A DNA stretch of 35,810 nt, taken from NCBI GenBank assembly GCA_030700065.1, contig JAUYKH010000010.1, positions 1 to 35,810 on the forward strand, read 5' to 3'. Of this stretch, positions 24,873 through 35,220 are shown piece after piece (within the stretch, counting starts at the first letter, position 1; each line of letters starts with the position of its first letter). The notes under the pieces were generated by a model, which searched no databases, was not told the origin of the DNA, and saw only the letters and a program-made list of their open reading frames with translations. Both the position numbers and the translations under genes were made by a program. Source of the stretch: a bacterium (GTDB lineage Bacteria; Patescibacteriota; Doudnabacteria; UBA920; 2-01-FULL-46-14).

Positions 24873-25820
24873 ATGTCAAAGCAGAAATTAACTGTTTTGG
24901 TCACGGGCGCCCTGGGCCATATCGGTTCGCGCCTGATTCGCGAGTTCGATCCGAATCTAGTGGAAAAAGTGATTCTGCTTGATAATCTGGCAACCCAGCG
25001 ATACACTTCCCTGTTTAATTTGCCCGATAAATTTGATTACGAATTTATTGAGGATGACGTTCGTACCGCGGATATGGATTCATATCTGAAGGGGATTGAC
25101 GCGGTCATTCATTTGGCCGCCCTTACTGACGCAGAAAAAAGTCATATGAGTCCGCAGGAGGTCGAGTCAGTCAATCTCGAAGGGACCAAAAAGGTCGCGG
25201 ACGCTTGTTTGCGGCAGAAAATAAAATTATTTTTTCCTTCCACGACCAGCGTCTACAGCAGTCAGGCTTCGCGCGTTGATGAAACTTCCCGGGAGCTTGA
25301 GACCCAGAGTCCTTACGCGAAATCCAAGCTTATGGCCGAGCAATATCTTTGGGATTTGAAATCTCAAGGATTGCGATATGTTATCTGCAGATTTGGCACG
25401 ATTTTTGGTCCATCTATCGGGATGCGTTTTCATACCGCGGTGAACAAGTTTATATGGCAGGCAATTTTGGGGAAACCAATTACGGTTTGGAAAACTGCCT
25501 GGGAGCAGAAACGGCCGTACCTTGATCTCACCGACTGCGTGGCCGCGATAAACTTTATTTTGGAAAAGGACTTGTTTGATGGCGAGATTTTCAATATTTT
25601 AACCGTCAACCTCACGGTTCAGGATATAGTGGAAACGATTAAACAATTTGTCCCCGAACTGAAAGTTGATTTCGTTGAATCCCCGATTATGAACCAGCTT
25701 TCCTACGAGGTTGATGACTCCAAGTTTAAAAGACTCGGATTTGAAAGCGTAGGTAATCTAGAAAAAGGTGTCTCGGATTCGATAGAACTTTTGGAAAGGA
25801 TAAAGGCAAATGCAAATTAA
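24873..25820 (+). CDS. NAD-dependent epimerase/dehydratase
   Basis: VTGALGHIGSRLIREF; SPYAKSKLMAEQY. Confidence 0.88.
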   Translation: MSKQKLTVLVTGALGHIGSRLIREFDPNLVEKVILLDNLATQRYTSLFNLPDKFDYEFIEDDVRTADMDSYLKGIDAVIHLAALTDAEKSHMSPQEVESVNLEGTKKVADACLRQKIKLFFPSTTSVYSSQASRVDETSRELETQSPYAKSKLMAEQYLWDLKSQGLRYVICRFGTIFGPSIGMRFHTAVNKFIWQAILGKPITVWKTAWEQKRPYLDLTDCVAAINFILEKDLFDGEIFNILTVNLTVQDIVETIKQFVPELKVDFVESPIMNQLSYEVDDSKFKRLGFESVGNLEKGVSDSIELLERIKANAN

Positions 25821-26982
25821 ACTTCAGCCAAAAATTGATTTCAGCAGAATGCCGATAGCAAACGCATTTTTGACCCCTGACCAATTCAAGGATGAGTATT
25901 TTTTCGACATGATCCTCGGATTCGATCCGGCGACCAAAGCTATCGGTCTTGTCAATACCGTGCCGCCGGAGAAGATGTTTCATGATCACTACGCCTTTTA
26001 TTCTTCGACTTCCAAAGGCATGCAGACGCATTTTGCGGAAACCGCCAAAAAACTCCTTCCGTTAGCCGGAAAGGGTTTGGTCGTGGAAGTCGGCAGCAAT
26101 GATGGGATTATGCTTGAAGCTTGGAAAGATATCGGGGTATCTGTGGTTGGTGTCGAACCATCGGCCAATGTCGCCGAGGTTTCTCGAGGCCGCGGTCATG
26201 ATGTGATCAGCAAATTTATGAGCGACAAAGTAGTCCAGGAGATTTTGGCAAAAGGCAAGGTGAGTTTGGTCTATGGGGCCAATGTTTCATGTCATATCGA
26301 AGGATTCGCAGATTATTTGCGCAATGTCGCTTCTCTAATCGGGCGCGATGGGGTATTTGTTTTTGAGGATCCGTATTTTTTGGATATCGTGGAAAAAACT
26401 TCTTATGATCAGATTTACGACGAGCACGTCTGGTATTTCACGATCTCGTTTATTAATCAGATGGTTGAGCCGTATGGTTTGCAAGTTTTTGATTGTGAGC
26501 ATATTCCAGTGCACGGCGGGGAATTGCGCATGTATGTGGGACACAAAGACAAATTTGCCCAAAAGCCGGCAGTTGAGGATTGGCTCAAAAAGGAACGAAA
26601 CCTCGAACAGCAGATCCAAATCCTGGATCAAAATATCAAAAAATCCAAAATTGAGCTTTTGAACATCCTCAATGCGGTAAAAAAAGACGGTAAAAAAATT
26701 TGCGGCTTTGGTGCCACCTCAAAAGGGGTGATTGTTTGTAACTACTGCGGAATCGGTCCGGATCTCGTTCCCTTCATCACCGATACTACGCCGACCAAGC
26801 AGGGAAAATACTACCCAGGAGTGCATATTCCTGTCGTGCCCCAGGAGAATTTTAAAGGTGTGGATTATGCCTTCCTTTTTGCCTGGAATCATTTCAAGGA
26901 GATTGACGAGGGGCAGGCATGGTTTAGAAAAAATGGCGGCAAATGGATCACTCATGTGCCTATGCCGAGGATAATGGAATGA
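25810..26982 (+). CDS. SAM-dependent C-methyltransferase-like sugar-modifying protein lacking N-terminal zinc cysteines
   Basis: VVEVGSNDGIMLEAWKDIGVSVVGVEPSANVAE; C-terminal GFGATSKGVIVCNYCGI; start overlaps the upstream stop. Confidence 0.85.
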   Translation: MQIKLQPKIDFSRMPIANAFLTPDQFKDEYFFDMILGFDPATKAIGLVNTVPPEKMFHDHYAFYSSTSKGMQTHFAETAKKLLPLAGKGLVVEVGSNDGIMLEAWKDIGVSVVGVEPSANVAEVSRGRGHDVISKFMSDKVVQEILAKGKVSLVYGANVSCHIEGFADYLRNVASLIGRDGVFVFEDPYFLDIVEKTSYDQIYDEHVWYFTISFINQMVEPYGLQVFDCEHIPVHGGELRMYVGHKDKFAQKPAVEDWLKKERNLEQQIQILDQNIKKSKIELLNILNAVKKDGKKICGFGATSKGVIVCNYCGIGPDLVPFITDTTPTKQGKYYPGVHIPVVPQENFKGVDYAFLFAWNHFKEIDEGQAWFRKNGGKWITHVPMPRIME

Positions 26983-27635
26983 CGGATAATTTTGAACAAA
27001 TTGAGATTTGGTCGCATTTGGTTAACAGGATATTGGATTATTGTTCCAAGAAGGTAATAGCGGACGCAATTTTTGTCCACGGCTGGGGAGATTTGCATGA
27101 TGAGATGATTGAGTTAACCGCCCGAGTATATAAGGAGAGTGGAGCCAAATTTATTTTGTTAAACGGCGCAAAAGAATATGAGATCGGCGCTCCAGGGTTT
27201 GAGTATTGGAAAGAAAGTTTGGTTAAGAAACATCGAATACCGCCGGAATCAGTCACCGGGATTGAGTCTGCAAGTAATACTCTGATTGAAGCCCAAAGAT
27301 TGAAGCATTTTATTGAGGAGAAAAGAATCTCGTCAATAAGTATTATTTCCGTGCCACAGCACATTATCAGAGCTTTTTTGACTGATTTAGGGGTAATCAG
27401 TCAAGGGAATTCCAATATTAGCTTATATCCAAAAAGTTTAAAAGAAGTGGATTGGGCCGAACCCATTGTTATTCGCAATTTGTCAGGCGCCAATGAAAAT
27501 ACTACACGATTAGGCAGGTTAGCCGCGGAATTCGCCAGGATTTTGGATTACAGAAAGCGGATGAAAGACGGGGACAATAATTTTATTATTGCTTCGGCGA
27601 AAGAAGGACTTGAGCATTTAGAAAAAGAACGATGA
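26979..27635 (+). CDS. YdcF/DUF218-like protein
   Basis: IESASNTLIEAQRLKHFIEEKRISSISIISVPQHIIRA; ATGA overlap. Confidence 0.6.
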   Translation: MTDNFEQIEIWSHLVNRILDYCSKKVIADAIFVHGWGDLHDEMIELTARVYKESGAKFILLNGAKEYEIGAPGFEYWKESLVKKHRIPPESVTGIESASNTLIEAQRLKHFIEEKRISSISIISVPQHIIRAFLTDLGVISQGNSNISLYPKSLKEVDWAEPIVIRNLSGANENTTRLGRLAAEFARILDYRKRMKDGDNNFIIASAKEGLEHLEKER

Positions 27636-28348
27636 AACTCCTCATTACAGGCGGCTCTGGACTTTTGGGCCGCGAGATATTAAAATTAGATTCCTCAATT
27701 GCTTCCCCATCTCATAAAGAGATGGATATCGCCGATGAGAGACAAGTTCTGGCTGTTTTACAAAAGCATCAACCGGATATTGTCTTGCACCTGGCCGCGG
27801 AGACAAAACCATTGGCACACGAACAAACTCCCGAGCCGGGCTTGAAGATAAACATCATCGGTACAGCTAATGTGGCTTTGGCCTGTCACAAATTGGGAAT
27901 CCGAATGGTTTACACTTCTACAGATTATTTATATGTTGGTAAAGGTCCCCACAAAGAAGATGAGCCTATACTTGCCCCTTACCGTTTCAGCTGGTCCAAA
28001 TTGGGAGGCGAAGCCGCGGTTAGTCTATTAAAGAACTATCTGATATTGCGATTGAGTTTCGGCCCAGTGCCTTTTCCTTGGGAAAAGGTATATGAGGGGC
28101 AGTACAATTCTAAATTGTATATGGACGAAATGGCGCCTTTGGTGTTGGCGGCCGCGAAGAGCACAGCAACCGGCATCATGAATGTCGGCGGCCCGCGAAT
28201 CAGCCTCGAAGATTATGCCAGGCGGACCAAACCCGATATCGAGACTATTTCCAAACCTGACTGGGTGCCACAGGACACAAGTTTGGATATTGCAAAAATG
28301 AAAGAAGTTTTGGAAATTGATGACGAACTAACTTTGTTAAAACACTAA
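27632..28348 (+). CDS. RmlD-like SDR sugar-nucleotide reductase
   Basis: MKLLITGGSGLLGREI...VYTSTDYLYVGKGPHKEDEP. Confidence 0.85.
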   Translation: MKLLITGGSGLLGREILKLDSSIASPSHKEMDIADERQVLAVLQKHQPDIVLHLAAETKPLAHEQTPEPGLKINIIGTANVALACHKLGIRMVYTSTDYLYVGKGPHKEDEPILAPYRFSWSKLGGEAAVSLLKNYLILRLSFGPVPFPWEKVYEGQYNSKLYMDEMAPLVLAAAKSTATGIMNVGGPRISLEDYARRTKPDIETISKPDWVPQDTSLDIAKMKEVLEIDDELTLLKH

Positions 28349-28351
28349 TTT

Positions 28352-29455
28352 ATGCGTGTTCCATTTGTTGATCTCACTGTTGTTATCGATCAGATAAAAG
28401 ATGCCTATTTAGAAGCAGTCACTAGGCTTTTGGATAAAAAACATTTTATCTTGACCGAGGAAGTCGAGGCGTTTGAAAGAGCATGGGCTCAAAAATGCGA
28501 GGCAAGATACTGTGTTGGAGTAAGTTGCGGGGCAGACGCCTTATACCTTGCGCTTTTGGCAACGGGCATCAAGCCTGGCGATGAAGTGATTACCCAAGGG
28601 AATGCTTATAATGCCACGGTCACAGCGATTTTACAAACCGGCGCAGTGCCGCGGTTTGCCGATATTGATGAAGATACTCTAACCCTCGATGTTTCCAAGG
28701 CAGAAGCGCTGGTTAATGAAAAAACAAAGGCGATTCTGCCGGTTCATTTGTTTGGCCAAGCCAATGATATGGCAGGTATTTCTGATTTGGCAAAAAGGCA
28801 TGAGCTGGCTATCGTAGGAGACTGCGCCCAGGCCCATCTGGCCGAGTTTGATGGAAAACCAGTCGGCGCCCTCGGAAACGTTGGGGCTTTTAGTTTTTAT
28901 CCGACCAAAAATTTGGGCGCATTCGGCGATGCCGGGGCGGTCACGACCGACAGCGAAAAGATTTATCGGGAAATTCTGGCCAGGCGCAATCTGGGTCAGG
29001 TGGCGAAAAATGACCATCAATATTTTGGTTTCAATATGCGCCTTGATCCCGTGCAGGCCATAGCTTTGAATCTGAAGCTTCAATATTTGGAAGAAAATAC
29101 CATGGCGCGAAAGGACGCGGGCGCGTATTATGACAAGCTGATTGACCAGGCCGATTTACCGCTTAGGCCGGTGCAAAAAGTCAAAGGAGCCAATCACGTG
29201 TATCATTTGTATGTTGCGCAGTCCCTGCAAATGGATCGGGATGATTTGATAAAGAGCCTTTTGGAACTTGGAGTAGAAACCGCGGTGCATTATCCCGTAC
29301 CAGTGTATAAGCAGCCGTTTTACGATGGACCAAAGGATCCCTGCCCGGTAATGGATGAAGTTTCGGGCCGAATAATTTCCCTGCCTTTGTTTGTCGGGAT
29401 CACAAGAGAGCAGCAGGAGTATGTCATCGAATCTTTGAACAAGACACTTAATTGA
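28352..29455 (+). CDS. DegT/DnrJ/EryC1/StrS sugar aminotransferase
   Basis: GVSCGADALYLALLATGIKPGDEVIT...GAFSFYPTKNLGAFGDAGAV. Confidence 0.93.
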   Translation: MRVPFVDLTVVIDQIKDAYLEAVTRLLDKKHFILTEEVEAFERAWAQKCEARYCVGVSCGADALYLALLATGIKPGDEVITQGNAYNATVTAILQTGAVPRFADIDEDTLTLDVSKAEALVNEKTKAILPVHLFGQANDMAGISDLAKRHELAIVGDCAQAHLAEFDGKPVGALGNVGAFSFYPTKNLGAFGDAGAVTTDSEKIYREILARRNLGQVAKNDHQYFGFNMRLDPVQAIALNLKLQYLEENTMARKDAGAYYDKLIDQADLPLRPVQKVKGANHVYHLYVAQSLQMDRDDLIKSLLELGVETAVHYPVPVYKQPFYDGPKDPCPVMDEVSGRIISLPLFVGITREQQEYVIESLNKTLN

Positions 29456-29459
29456 TAGA

Positions 29460-30389
29460 ATGAATTTGAAAAGCAGTAATTTGTATCGTGAATTGCGGTA
29501 TATTTACCGCAGTATTTTTGTCTACAAGAAACCGATATCATATTTGTATCATCGGTTTTTTCTCGGCCCGAAAATTAGACGATTCACGACTCCGGAGGAT
29601 AGCCGATTTCCTGGCAACGCCTATTCTGTTCATCTTTTGTGTGGTCACAAGGATTTGCAGATGCTGTTCTGGTCGCTTGCCAGCTGGTATCAGGCTGTAG
29701 CACAAAGCGGCCAGGTTTACATTCACGACGATGGAACCTTTAATTCAAAAGATAAACGGATTATAAGCAAAATGTTTCCCTACGCGGCAATTGTTGATTA
29801 TCAGGAAACAACTCAGCACGTGTTGGCAGGACTGGCCGACCGGTTTCCGCGAGCTTATCATTATCGCAATTTGTCCCAGACCGACCGGCGGTATATTTTC
29901 AATCTCAAACTCATAGATCCGTTTTTTGTGGGCGATGCCGGCACAAAGTTAATAATTGATTCCGATTTATTGTGGTTTCAGCGGCCGCAGAAATTACTCG
30001 AAGCCATATCCGAAAAACGATTGCCGATATTTATGGGCGGGGAGGGTAGCATGGATTTCGTTTTTGCCGACGGGTCCGAGTTGAATAAAAATATCGGCGG
30101 CGTCAACAGCGGCGTGGTCGGTTATGAAAGGAAACAATTTTCTCTTGATAGTTTGGAAGAGTTTTATTCGCGGGTGGGCAGCAACGCCAATCCCCACTTT
30201 GTCGAGCAGGCCGGTTATGCCTACATTCTCACCCGCGGCAGTGAGCCGATTTTTTTGCCGGCGGATAAATATCATATCAAAGGATCAGTTAGTGATCAGA
30301 CAGTCATGAAACATTATACCAGTCCGCGCCGCGAACAGTTCTGGTTTGAAGGCGTTAAAAGATTAAAAGGCGGAATTCTGAAAAAGTGA
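29460..30389 (+). CDS. putative GT-A type glycosyltransferase
   Basis: KLIIDSDLLWFQRP (DxD-like); GGVNSGVVGYER. Confidence 0.6.
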   Translation: MNLKSSNLYRELRYIYRSIFVYKKPISYLYHRFFLGPKIRRFTTPEDSRFPGNAYSVHLLCGHKDLQMLFWSLASWYQAVAQSGQVYIHDDGTFNSKDKRIISKMFPYAAIVDYQETTQHVLAGLADRFPRAYHYRNLSQTDRRYIFNLKLIDPFFVGDAGTKLIIDSDLLWFQRPQKLLEAISEKRLPIFMGGEGSMDFVFADGSELNKNIGGVNSGVVGYERKQFSLDSLEEFYSRVGSNANPHFVEQAGYAYILTRGSEPIFLPADKYHIKGSVSDQTVMKHYTSPRREQFWFEGVKRLKGGILKK

Positions 30390-31540
30390 AAATAATATAT
30401 ATTGCCAACATCCGGCTCCCGACCGAAAAAGCGCATGGAATTCAGATTATGAAGATGTGCGAGGCTTTTGCGCTGGCCGGTACAGATTTAGAACTTGTTA
30501 TCCCGACCAGGACAAATTCGGATTTTTCAGAGGTTGACCCATTTGTTTATTATGGGGTGAAGAGAATTTTTAAGATTACACCCCTGAAGACTTTTGACCC
30601 GACATTCCTGCAGGCGTTTCCGGCGGGAAGCTATGGCAAGGGACAGATTTTCTTTTTTACAATAGCGCTTTTCAGATATTTAAAAAGCATCCAAACTGAA
30701 GATGTGTTGTTTTATACTCGCGATGAACATCTCCTGCCGGTTTTATTTAAATTTTCCAAAAGAATAATTTGGGAGGGGCACGCCCTCTCCGAGCGTCCCA
30801 AAAAATTCATCAAGTATTTCAAAGCTTGTCAGAAAATCGTTGTTTTGACCAAATCACTGAAAAAAATACTGGTTAATCTCGGTATTCAAGAAAAAAATAT
30901 TTTGGTTGCGCCGGATGCTGTTGATCTCGGAACTTTTGATTTTGATTTGACGATTCCCGAAGCCAGAATCAGGTTGAATTTGCCGCAAGGAAAAATTATT
31001 CTGGGCTATACAGGGACATTCCGAACAAAAAATATAAGCAAGGGACTGGAAACGGTTCTGGAAGCCCTGCAAATGACAGCCGATCCAAAAATAATTTTTG
31101 TCGCTGTTGGCGGGGCCGCGGCTGATATCAAACATTATCAAAATTTGGCGCGGAATATGAATGTGGAGAAACGGGTTATGCTTTTGCCAAAAGTTGACCA
31201 GCCAAAGGTCGCCATCTGCCAAAAAGCGTTTGACGTATTGCTGATGCCTTTTCCCAAAAATGAACACTATGCCTATTTCATGTCTCCCCTTAAGATGTTT
31301 GAGTATATGGCAAGTGGCCGCCCGATCGTGACCGCGGATCTGCCAAGCATTCGGGAAATATTGGGTGAAGAAAGCGCCGTCTTTGCGGAAGCCGAAAATT
31401 CCAAGAGTTTCGCTGATGGAATAAAAAAGATTTTGAGCGATTCAGACCTTGCCGATAAGATTTCCTTAAATGCCCGGCAAAAAGTTCAGGAATTTACCTG
31501 GCAAAAACGCGCTAGAAATATTTTGAATTTTAGCGTATAA
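30386..31540 (+). CDS. GT-B glycosyltransferase (GT4 type)
   Basis: RLPTEKAHGIQIMKMCEAFA...ILGYTGTFRTKNISKGLETVLEAL...SPLKMFEYMASGRPIVTADLPSIREIL. Confidence 0.88.
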   Translation: MKIIYIANIRLPTEKAHGIQIMKMCEAFALAGTDLELVIPTRTNSDFSEVDPFVYYGVKRIFKITPLKTFDPTFLQAFPAGSYGKGQIFFFTIALFRYLKSIQTEDVLFYTRDEHLLPVLFKFSKRIIWEGHALSERPKKFIKYFKACQKIVVLTKSLKKILVNLGIQEKNILVAPDAVDLGTFDFDLTIPEARIRLNLPQGKIILGYTGTFRTKNISKGLETVLEALQMTADPKIIFVAVGGAAADIKHYQNLARNMNVEKRVMLLPKVDQPKVAICQKAFDVLLMPFPKNEHYAYFMSPLKMFEYMASGRPIVTADLPSIREILGEESAVFAEAENSKSFADGIKKILSDSDLADKISLNARQKVQEFTWQKRARNILNFSV

Positions 31541-31541
31541 T

Positions 31542-33710
31542 TTGAAAACACAAATGATCGGCAGACTCAAGAATTATTACTACAGGATTGCCAAGAGCCG
31601 GGCAACAAAGACTGCGGCAGCTGTTTTCTTGGTCATTCTTGTTGCGGGCGCTGTCGGGGTTTTTTTGGCGCGGGGCAAATTCGCTGATCCAGGAACGCGG
31701 GCACAATTTCTTCGCGAACATCCTGGCGTGACCAAAATTTTGCCGCTTTATTGGAAGATCCGAAAAATAACAGACGTAACCTATTTATCTTATTTTTTCA
31801 AAAAAGACGAAGTTCCGAACTATGAGCTGGTGATTGCGGAAAATGATTTGAAAAAACTCAATGACAGCCTGCCCAAAGGATTTATGAACGTGGTTTACAC
31901 CGATAAGGTTTTTGCCCCCGCGGAATTTCGGGCAGGGGACAAAACCTATCAAGTCAGAGTGAGATATCGAGGTATCAACGCCGTCCACTGGAACGCCCGA
32001 AAAAGATCTTACCTCATAAAATTTGATCGGGATGATTTGTTCAAAGGGATGCAGGAGCTCAACTTTATTATTCCTGATGACCGATTTTTTGCGGTCGAAC
32101 ATTTCAACAATTACCGAGCAGAAAAATTGGACTTGAAGGTGCCGGCAAGCGGCTTTGCCAACCTCAAGGTCAACGGCCAAAAAAACGCTCTGTACTTTAC
32201 GATCGAAGGCTGGTCTGACGAGATGCTTGAGAAATGGGAATTGCCGAAGGGGGCCGTCCTTTACGGTAACGAATTCGGCGGGGATTGGGAGAGCCTTTCT
32301 GGCTGGGATCACATGGCCGGACCGAAATCCCCCGAGGCTATGGCCTTGCTGTCCGAACTGCTGCGGCTTTTGTACCGCGCAGAAGATGCGGAATTTTATG
32401 CGAAAATTTTCGGGATTGTTGACAAAGACAATTTTTATGCCTGGCAGATTCACCAAGAGCTCGTAAATTCTACTCATCAGGCCACAGACAATCATCGCTT
32501 CTATTTTGACAAAACAAGCGGCAAATTTTTCTTTGTCCCGTGGGACGTGGAGATCGAGCTTCTCGAAGAGAAGGATAATTTTGGATATTACGGCGCATTA
32601 GGCAAGCGGATATTCTCAAACCCGGTCTTTTTGCAAGAAAAGAATCATCGGTTGGCTGATTATGTTGCCGATGAAAACAATCTGGAAGATGATCTGGATT
32701 TTTATGATAGAACCTTTGAGAGTTTCAAGATCTCTCTTTACAAAGATCGGCTGAAAATTTATCCCAATCGTTTTGCGGACAATTCCTACGCCGACCACCG
32801 TCAGCAGATTATTGATATTTTTCTCCGACTAAGAAATGAGCTGGTATTACAAGGTCAAGAAGACGTACGAATCGAGGATGATTTCAATTTAGCATATCCG
32901 TCCGGTAAATCAGATGAGATGGTTGCGCATCTTAGACAGCGATATATTGACGATCAAAGTTTTGTAAAAGAACTCGGCCCAAATTTTACCAGCGCCTACG
33001 GTGACGAGGATTTTGTAGATACTTATTTTGATACGCCCAAACTTGATTTATATAACCGCAAAGCAGGTTTGCGTTATCGCCTCCGCACCAATCGTGTTGA
33101 CCCCGAAGACCGGAAGAGCGGACGCGAGTTAGTGCAATTAAAATTAAGCGGGACTGACAAATTTCAGGACCAGGGCAATACCGACAGCCGCAATGAAATC
33201 AAATTTGATGTGGAGCGTGCCTCATCCGGGAACCTTGCAGACGATAGAAATCCCGTCATCAGCTTGATCGCGCCTGATATGCGGGAGGGGTTTAAAGAGC
33301 TGATACGAGAACTCGGCCTTGATCCCCATGATCTCCGTCCAATTTTAACAATAGAACAGCATCGCCGGCGCGTGTATCTGAATCGCGATGGCGAGACATT
33401 CATTTCTTTTTCCGTGGACGATGCCAGAACACAGCTTTGGTGGGCCGGAAGCTCATTTTCTCAAATGGAAGTGGAATTGAATGAGCTTGCGTACACTGCG
33501 GCCGATGCCGCGTTAAAAGAGCGAATGCAAAAGATTCGCGAAGAAATGATCGCTGATTTGCGCGAACATTTTAATTACCTGCAAGACGATCAGACCGTCA
33601 AATATACGAAAATGTTCGACCTTCTGGACGCTCGTTTGCCTTGGATGAAATTTTTAATTAGGACCGGGGTTTTGCGGGAAAAACAGCCGCCTTTACAACC
33701 GCAAAAATAA
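31542..33710 (+). CDS. CotH-like kinase domain fused to a C-terminal VTC/CYTH-like domain, N-terminal TM
   Basis: CotH-like VRVRYRGINAVHWNARKRSYLIKFDRDD...FVPWDVEIEL; C-terminal VDTYFDTPKLDLYNRKAGLRYRLRTN...EIKFDVERAS. Confidence 0.78.
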   Translation: MKTQMIGRLKNYYYRIAKSRATKTAAAVFLVILVAGAVGVFLARGKFADPGTRAQFLREHPGVTKILPLYWKIRKITDVTYLSYFFKKDEVPNYELVIAENDLKKLNDSLPKGFMNVVYTDKVFAPAEFRAGDKTYQVRVRYRGINAVHWNARKRSYLIKFDRDDLFKGMQELNFIIPDDRFFAVEHFNNYRAEKLDLKVPASGFANLKVNGQKNALYFTIEGWSDEMLEKWELPKGAVLYGNEFGGDWESLSGWDHMAGPKSPEAMALLSELLRLLYRAEDAEFYAKIFGIVDKDNFYAWQIHQELVNSTHQATDNHRFYFDKTSGKFFFVPWDVEIELLEEKDNFGYYGALGKRIFSNPVFLQEKNHRLADYVADENNLEDDLDFYDRTFESFKISLYKDRLKIYPNRFADNSYADHRQQIIDIFLRLRNELVLQGQEDVRIEDDFNLAYPSGKSDEMVAHLRQRYIDDQSFVKELGPNFTSAYGDEDFVDTYFDTPKLDLYNRKAGLRYRLRTNRVDPEDRKSGRELVQLKLSGTDKFQDQGNTDSRNEIKFDVERASSGNLADDRNPVISLIAPDMREGFKELIRELGLDPHDLRPILTIEQHRRRVYLNRDGETFISFSVDDARTQLWWAGSSFSQMEVELNELAYTAADAALKERMQKIREEMIADLREHFNYLQDDQTVKYTKMFDLLDARLPWMKFLIRTGVLREKQPPLQPQK

Positions 33711-33733
33711 TTGATATCGTTTAAAGACCTAAG

Positions 33734-34486
33734 ATGGCCAAGCCAACACTACATTTTCAGCGATTTGAATTTAAATACTTTTTGCCGAAGCACAAGGTTA
33801 AACAGCTTATCGCGGCGCTTCTGACCCACATGGTTTGGGATCCAAACGCCAGGGAGACTGGTTTTTATCGCGTTAACAGTCTCTATTTTGACAGCCCGGA
33901 TTACGGCTGTTTCTGGGACAAAGAAGCCGGAGTCGCGGATCGAAAGAAAATGCGGCTTCGATATTATGGAGACTTATTAGCTTCGGACACCCCGGTATTT
34001 GCCGAAATCAAACGTAAAAAAGACGCCCTTATCATTAAGGATCGGGTCGGACTTTTGGCCAAGGATTGCGCGGGAATAGCCTTTGAACAAAAAATTCGTG
34101 AACTTTCTCATAGCGAAAAGGATAATGGATTCTTGCAAGAACTGATGTGGTTCATAAAACGCAACGCGATGCGGCCCAAAGTGCATGTTACTTACAACCG
34201 ACGCGCGTTATTTGGCAAAAGGGACAAGCGGTTTCGCGTAACCATTGACGAAAATATCGAGTCCCGCCTCCAGCCGTTTTTTGGCGAGTCAAAAGCGAGA
34301 CTCCCGCGCCGGATCTATCCGCACGGCGTTGTTTTTGAGGTCAAATACCACAATGTCCTGCCGTCCTGGTTTCATCGGGTCCTACAGACCTTTGAGCTCC
34401 AGCGGCTGGCTTATTCCAAATACGGCAACTCGGTGAGAATGATCTTGCCGCAGTTTAACGATAATAATTATCAATTAAGTTATTAA
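33734..34486 (+). CDS. VTC-domain (polyphosphate polymerase-like) protein
   Basis: RFEFKYFLPKHKVKQLI...YRVNSLYFDSPDYGCFWDKEAGVADRKKMRLRYYGD...VFAEIKRKKDALIIKDRV. Confidence 0.88.
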   Translation: MAKPTLHFQRFEFKYFLPKHKVKQLIAALLTHMVWDPNARETGFYRVNSLYFDSPDYGCFWDKEAGVADRKKMRLRYYGDLLASDTPVFAEIKRKKDALIIKDRVGLLAKDCAGIAFEQKIRELSHSEKDNGFLQELMWFIKRNAMRPKVHVTYNRRALFGKRDKRFRVTIDENIESRLQPFFGESKARLPRRIYPHGVVFEVKYHNVLPSWFHRVLQTFELQRLAYSKYGNSVRMILPQFNDNNYQLSY

Positions 34487-34487
34487 C

Positions 34488-35177
34488 ATGGATTTTAACG
34501 GACTTTTCAGCACTCCCGGCACTATTCCGCAGTTGACATTGGCGGTTATTTTATTAAATCTTGCGTCAGCCCTTGTTCTTTCGTTTGTTTCGGCATTGGT
34601 TTATCGTAATACTCACAAAGGACTTTCTTATTCCCAAAGCTTTACTGTCAGCCTAATTTTGATAAGCTTTTTCATCGCCTCGATAGTAATGGTCATCGGC
34701 AACAGTCTGGCCCTGGCTTTTGCCGCTTTTGGCGCCGTGTCGCTCATCCGTTTCCGTACCGCGATCAAAGATACCCGCGACATCGCTTTTGTTCTTCTGG
34801 CGGTCGCGATTGGTTTTTCAAGCGGGACCGGCAGTTATATTATCGGGATTGCCACCACTGTCTTTGGTCTCTTGATCGTATATATTTTGGCTAGAACAAA
34901 TTTCGGCTCAATCCGCAAATACGATTATGTTTTGAGCCTCACCACAAACACAGACGCTTTTGTGAGCGATAAGTTGCGCGACGTCTTTACTGAATATTTG
35001 AAATTCGACAATCTTTTGAACTTGGTCGCCAGGGAAAACGGCAAAATCCTGGATCAAAGTTTCAACGTTCGGTTTATCAATTCGCAGGAAATAGAGAAAT
35101 TTGCCAAGGCGCTTGGTCAGCTGCCCGGTGTATCTGACGTGGACATCATCAGCGCCAAAAACGACATCGAGTACTAA
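34488..35177 (+). CDS. DUF4956-family membrane protein
   Basis: multi-TM; FGAVSLIRFRTAIKDTRDIAFVLLAVAIGFSSGTG. Confidence 0.88.
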   Translation: MDFNGLFSTPGTIPQLTLAVILLNLASALVLSFVSALVYRNTHKGLSYSQSFTVSLILISFFIASIVMVIGNSLALAFAAFGAVSLIRFRTAIKDTRDIAFVLLAVAIGFSSGTGSYIIGIATTVFGLLIVYILARTNFGSIRKYDYVLSLTTNTDAFVSDKLRDVFTEYLKFDNLLNLVARENGKILDQSFNVRFINSQEIEKFAKALGQLPGVSDVDIISAKNDIEY

Positions 35178-35183
35178 TCCGTT

Positions 35184-35213
35184 GTCATTCCCGTCCGCCT
35201 TGGGCGGAGGAAT
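35184..35213. repeat. REP-like palindromic fragment
   Basis: gtcattcccg-TCCGCC-ttg-GGCGGA-ggaatct. Confidence 0.6.
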
Positions 35214-35220
35214 CTAAAAA

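Noticed and set aside
23912-25820. Two consecutive epimerase genes as a recent duplication
   Set aside because: Protein sequences are clearly divergent outside the Rossmann and YxxxK motifs
30940-30975. ttttgattttgatttgacgatt in GT 30386 as another heptad array
   Set aside because: Spacing is mixed 6/7 with too few units to call reliably
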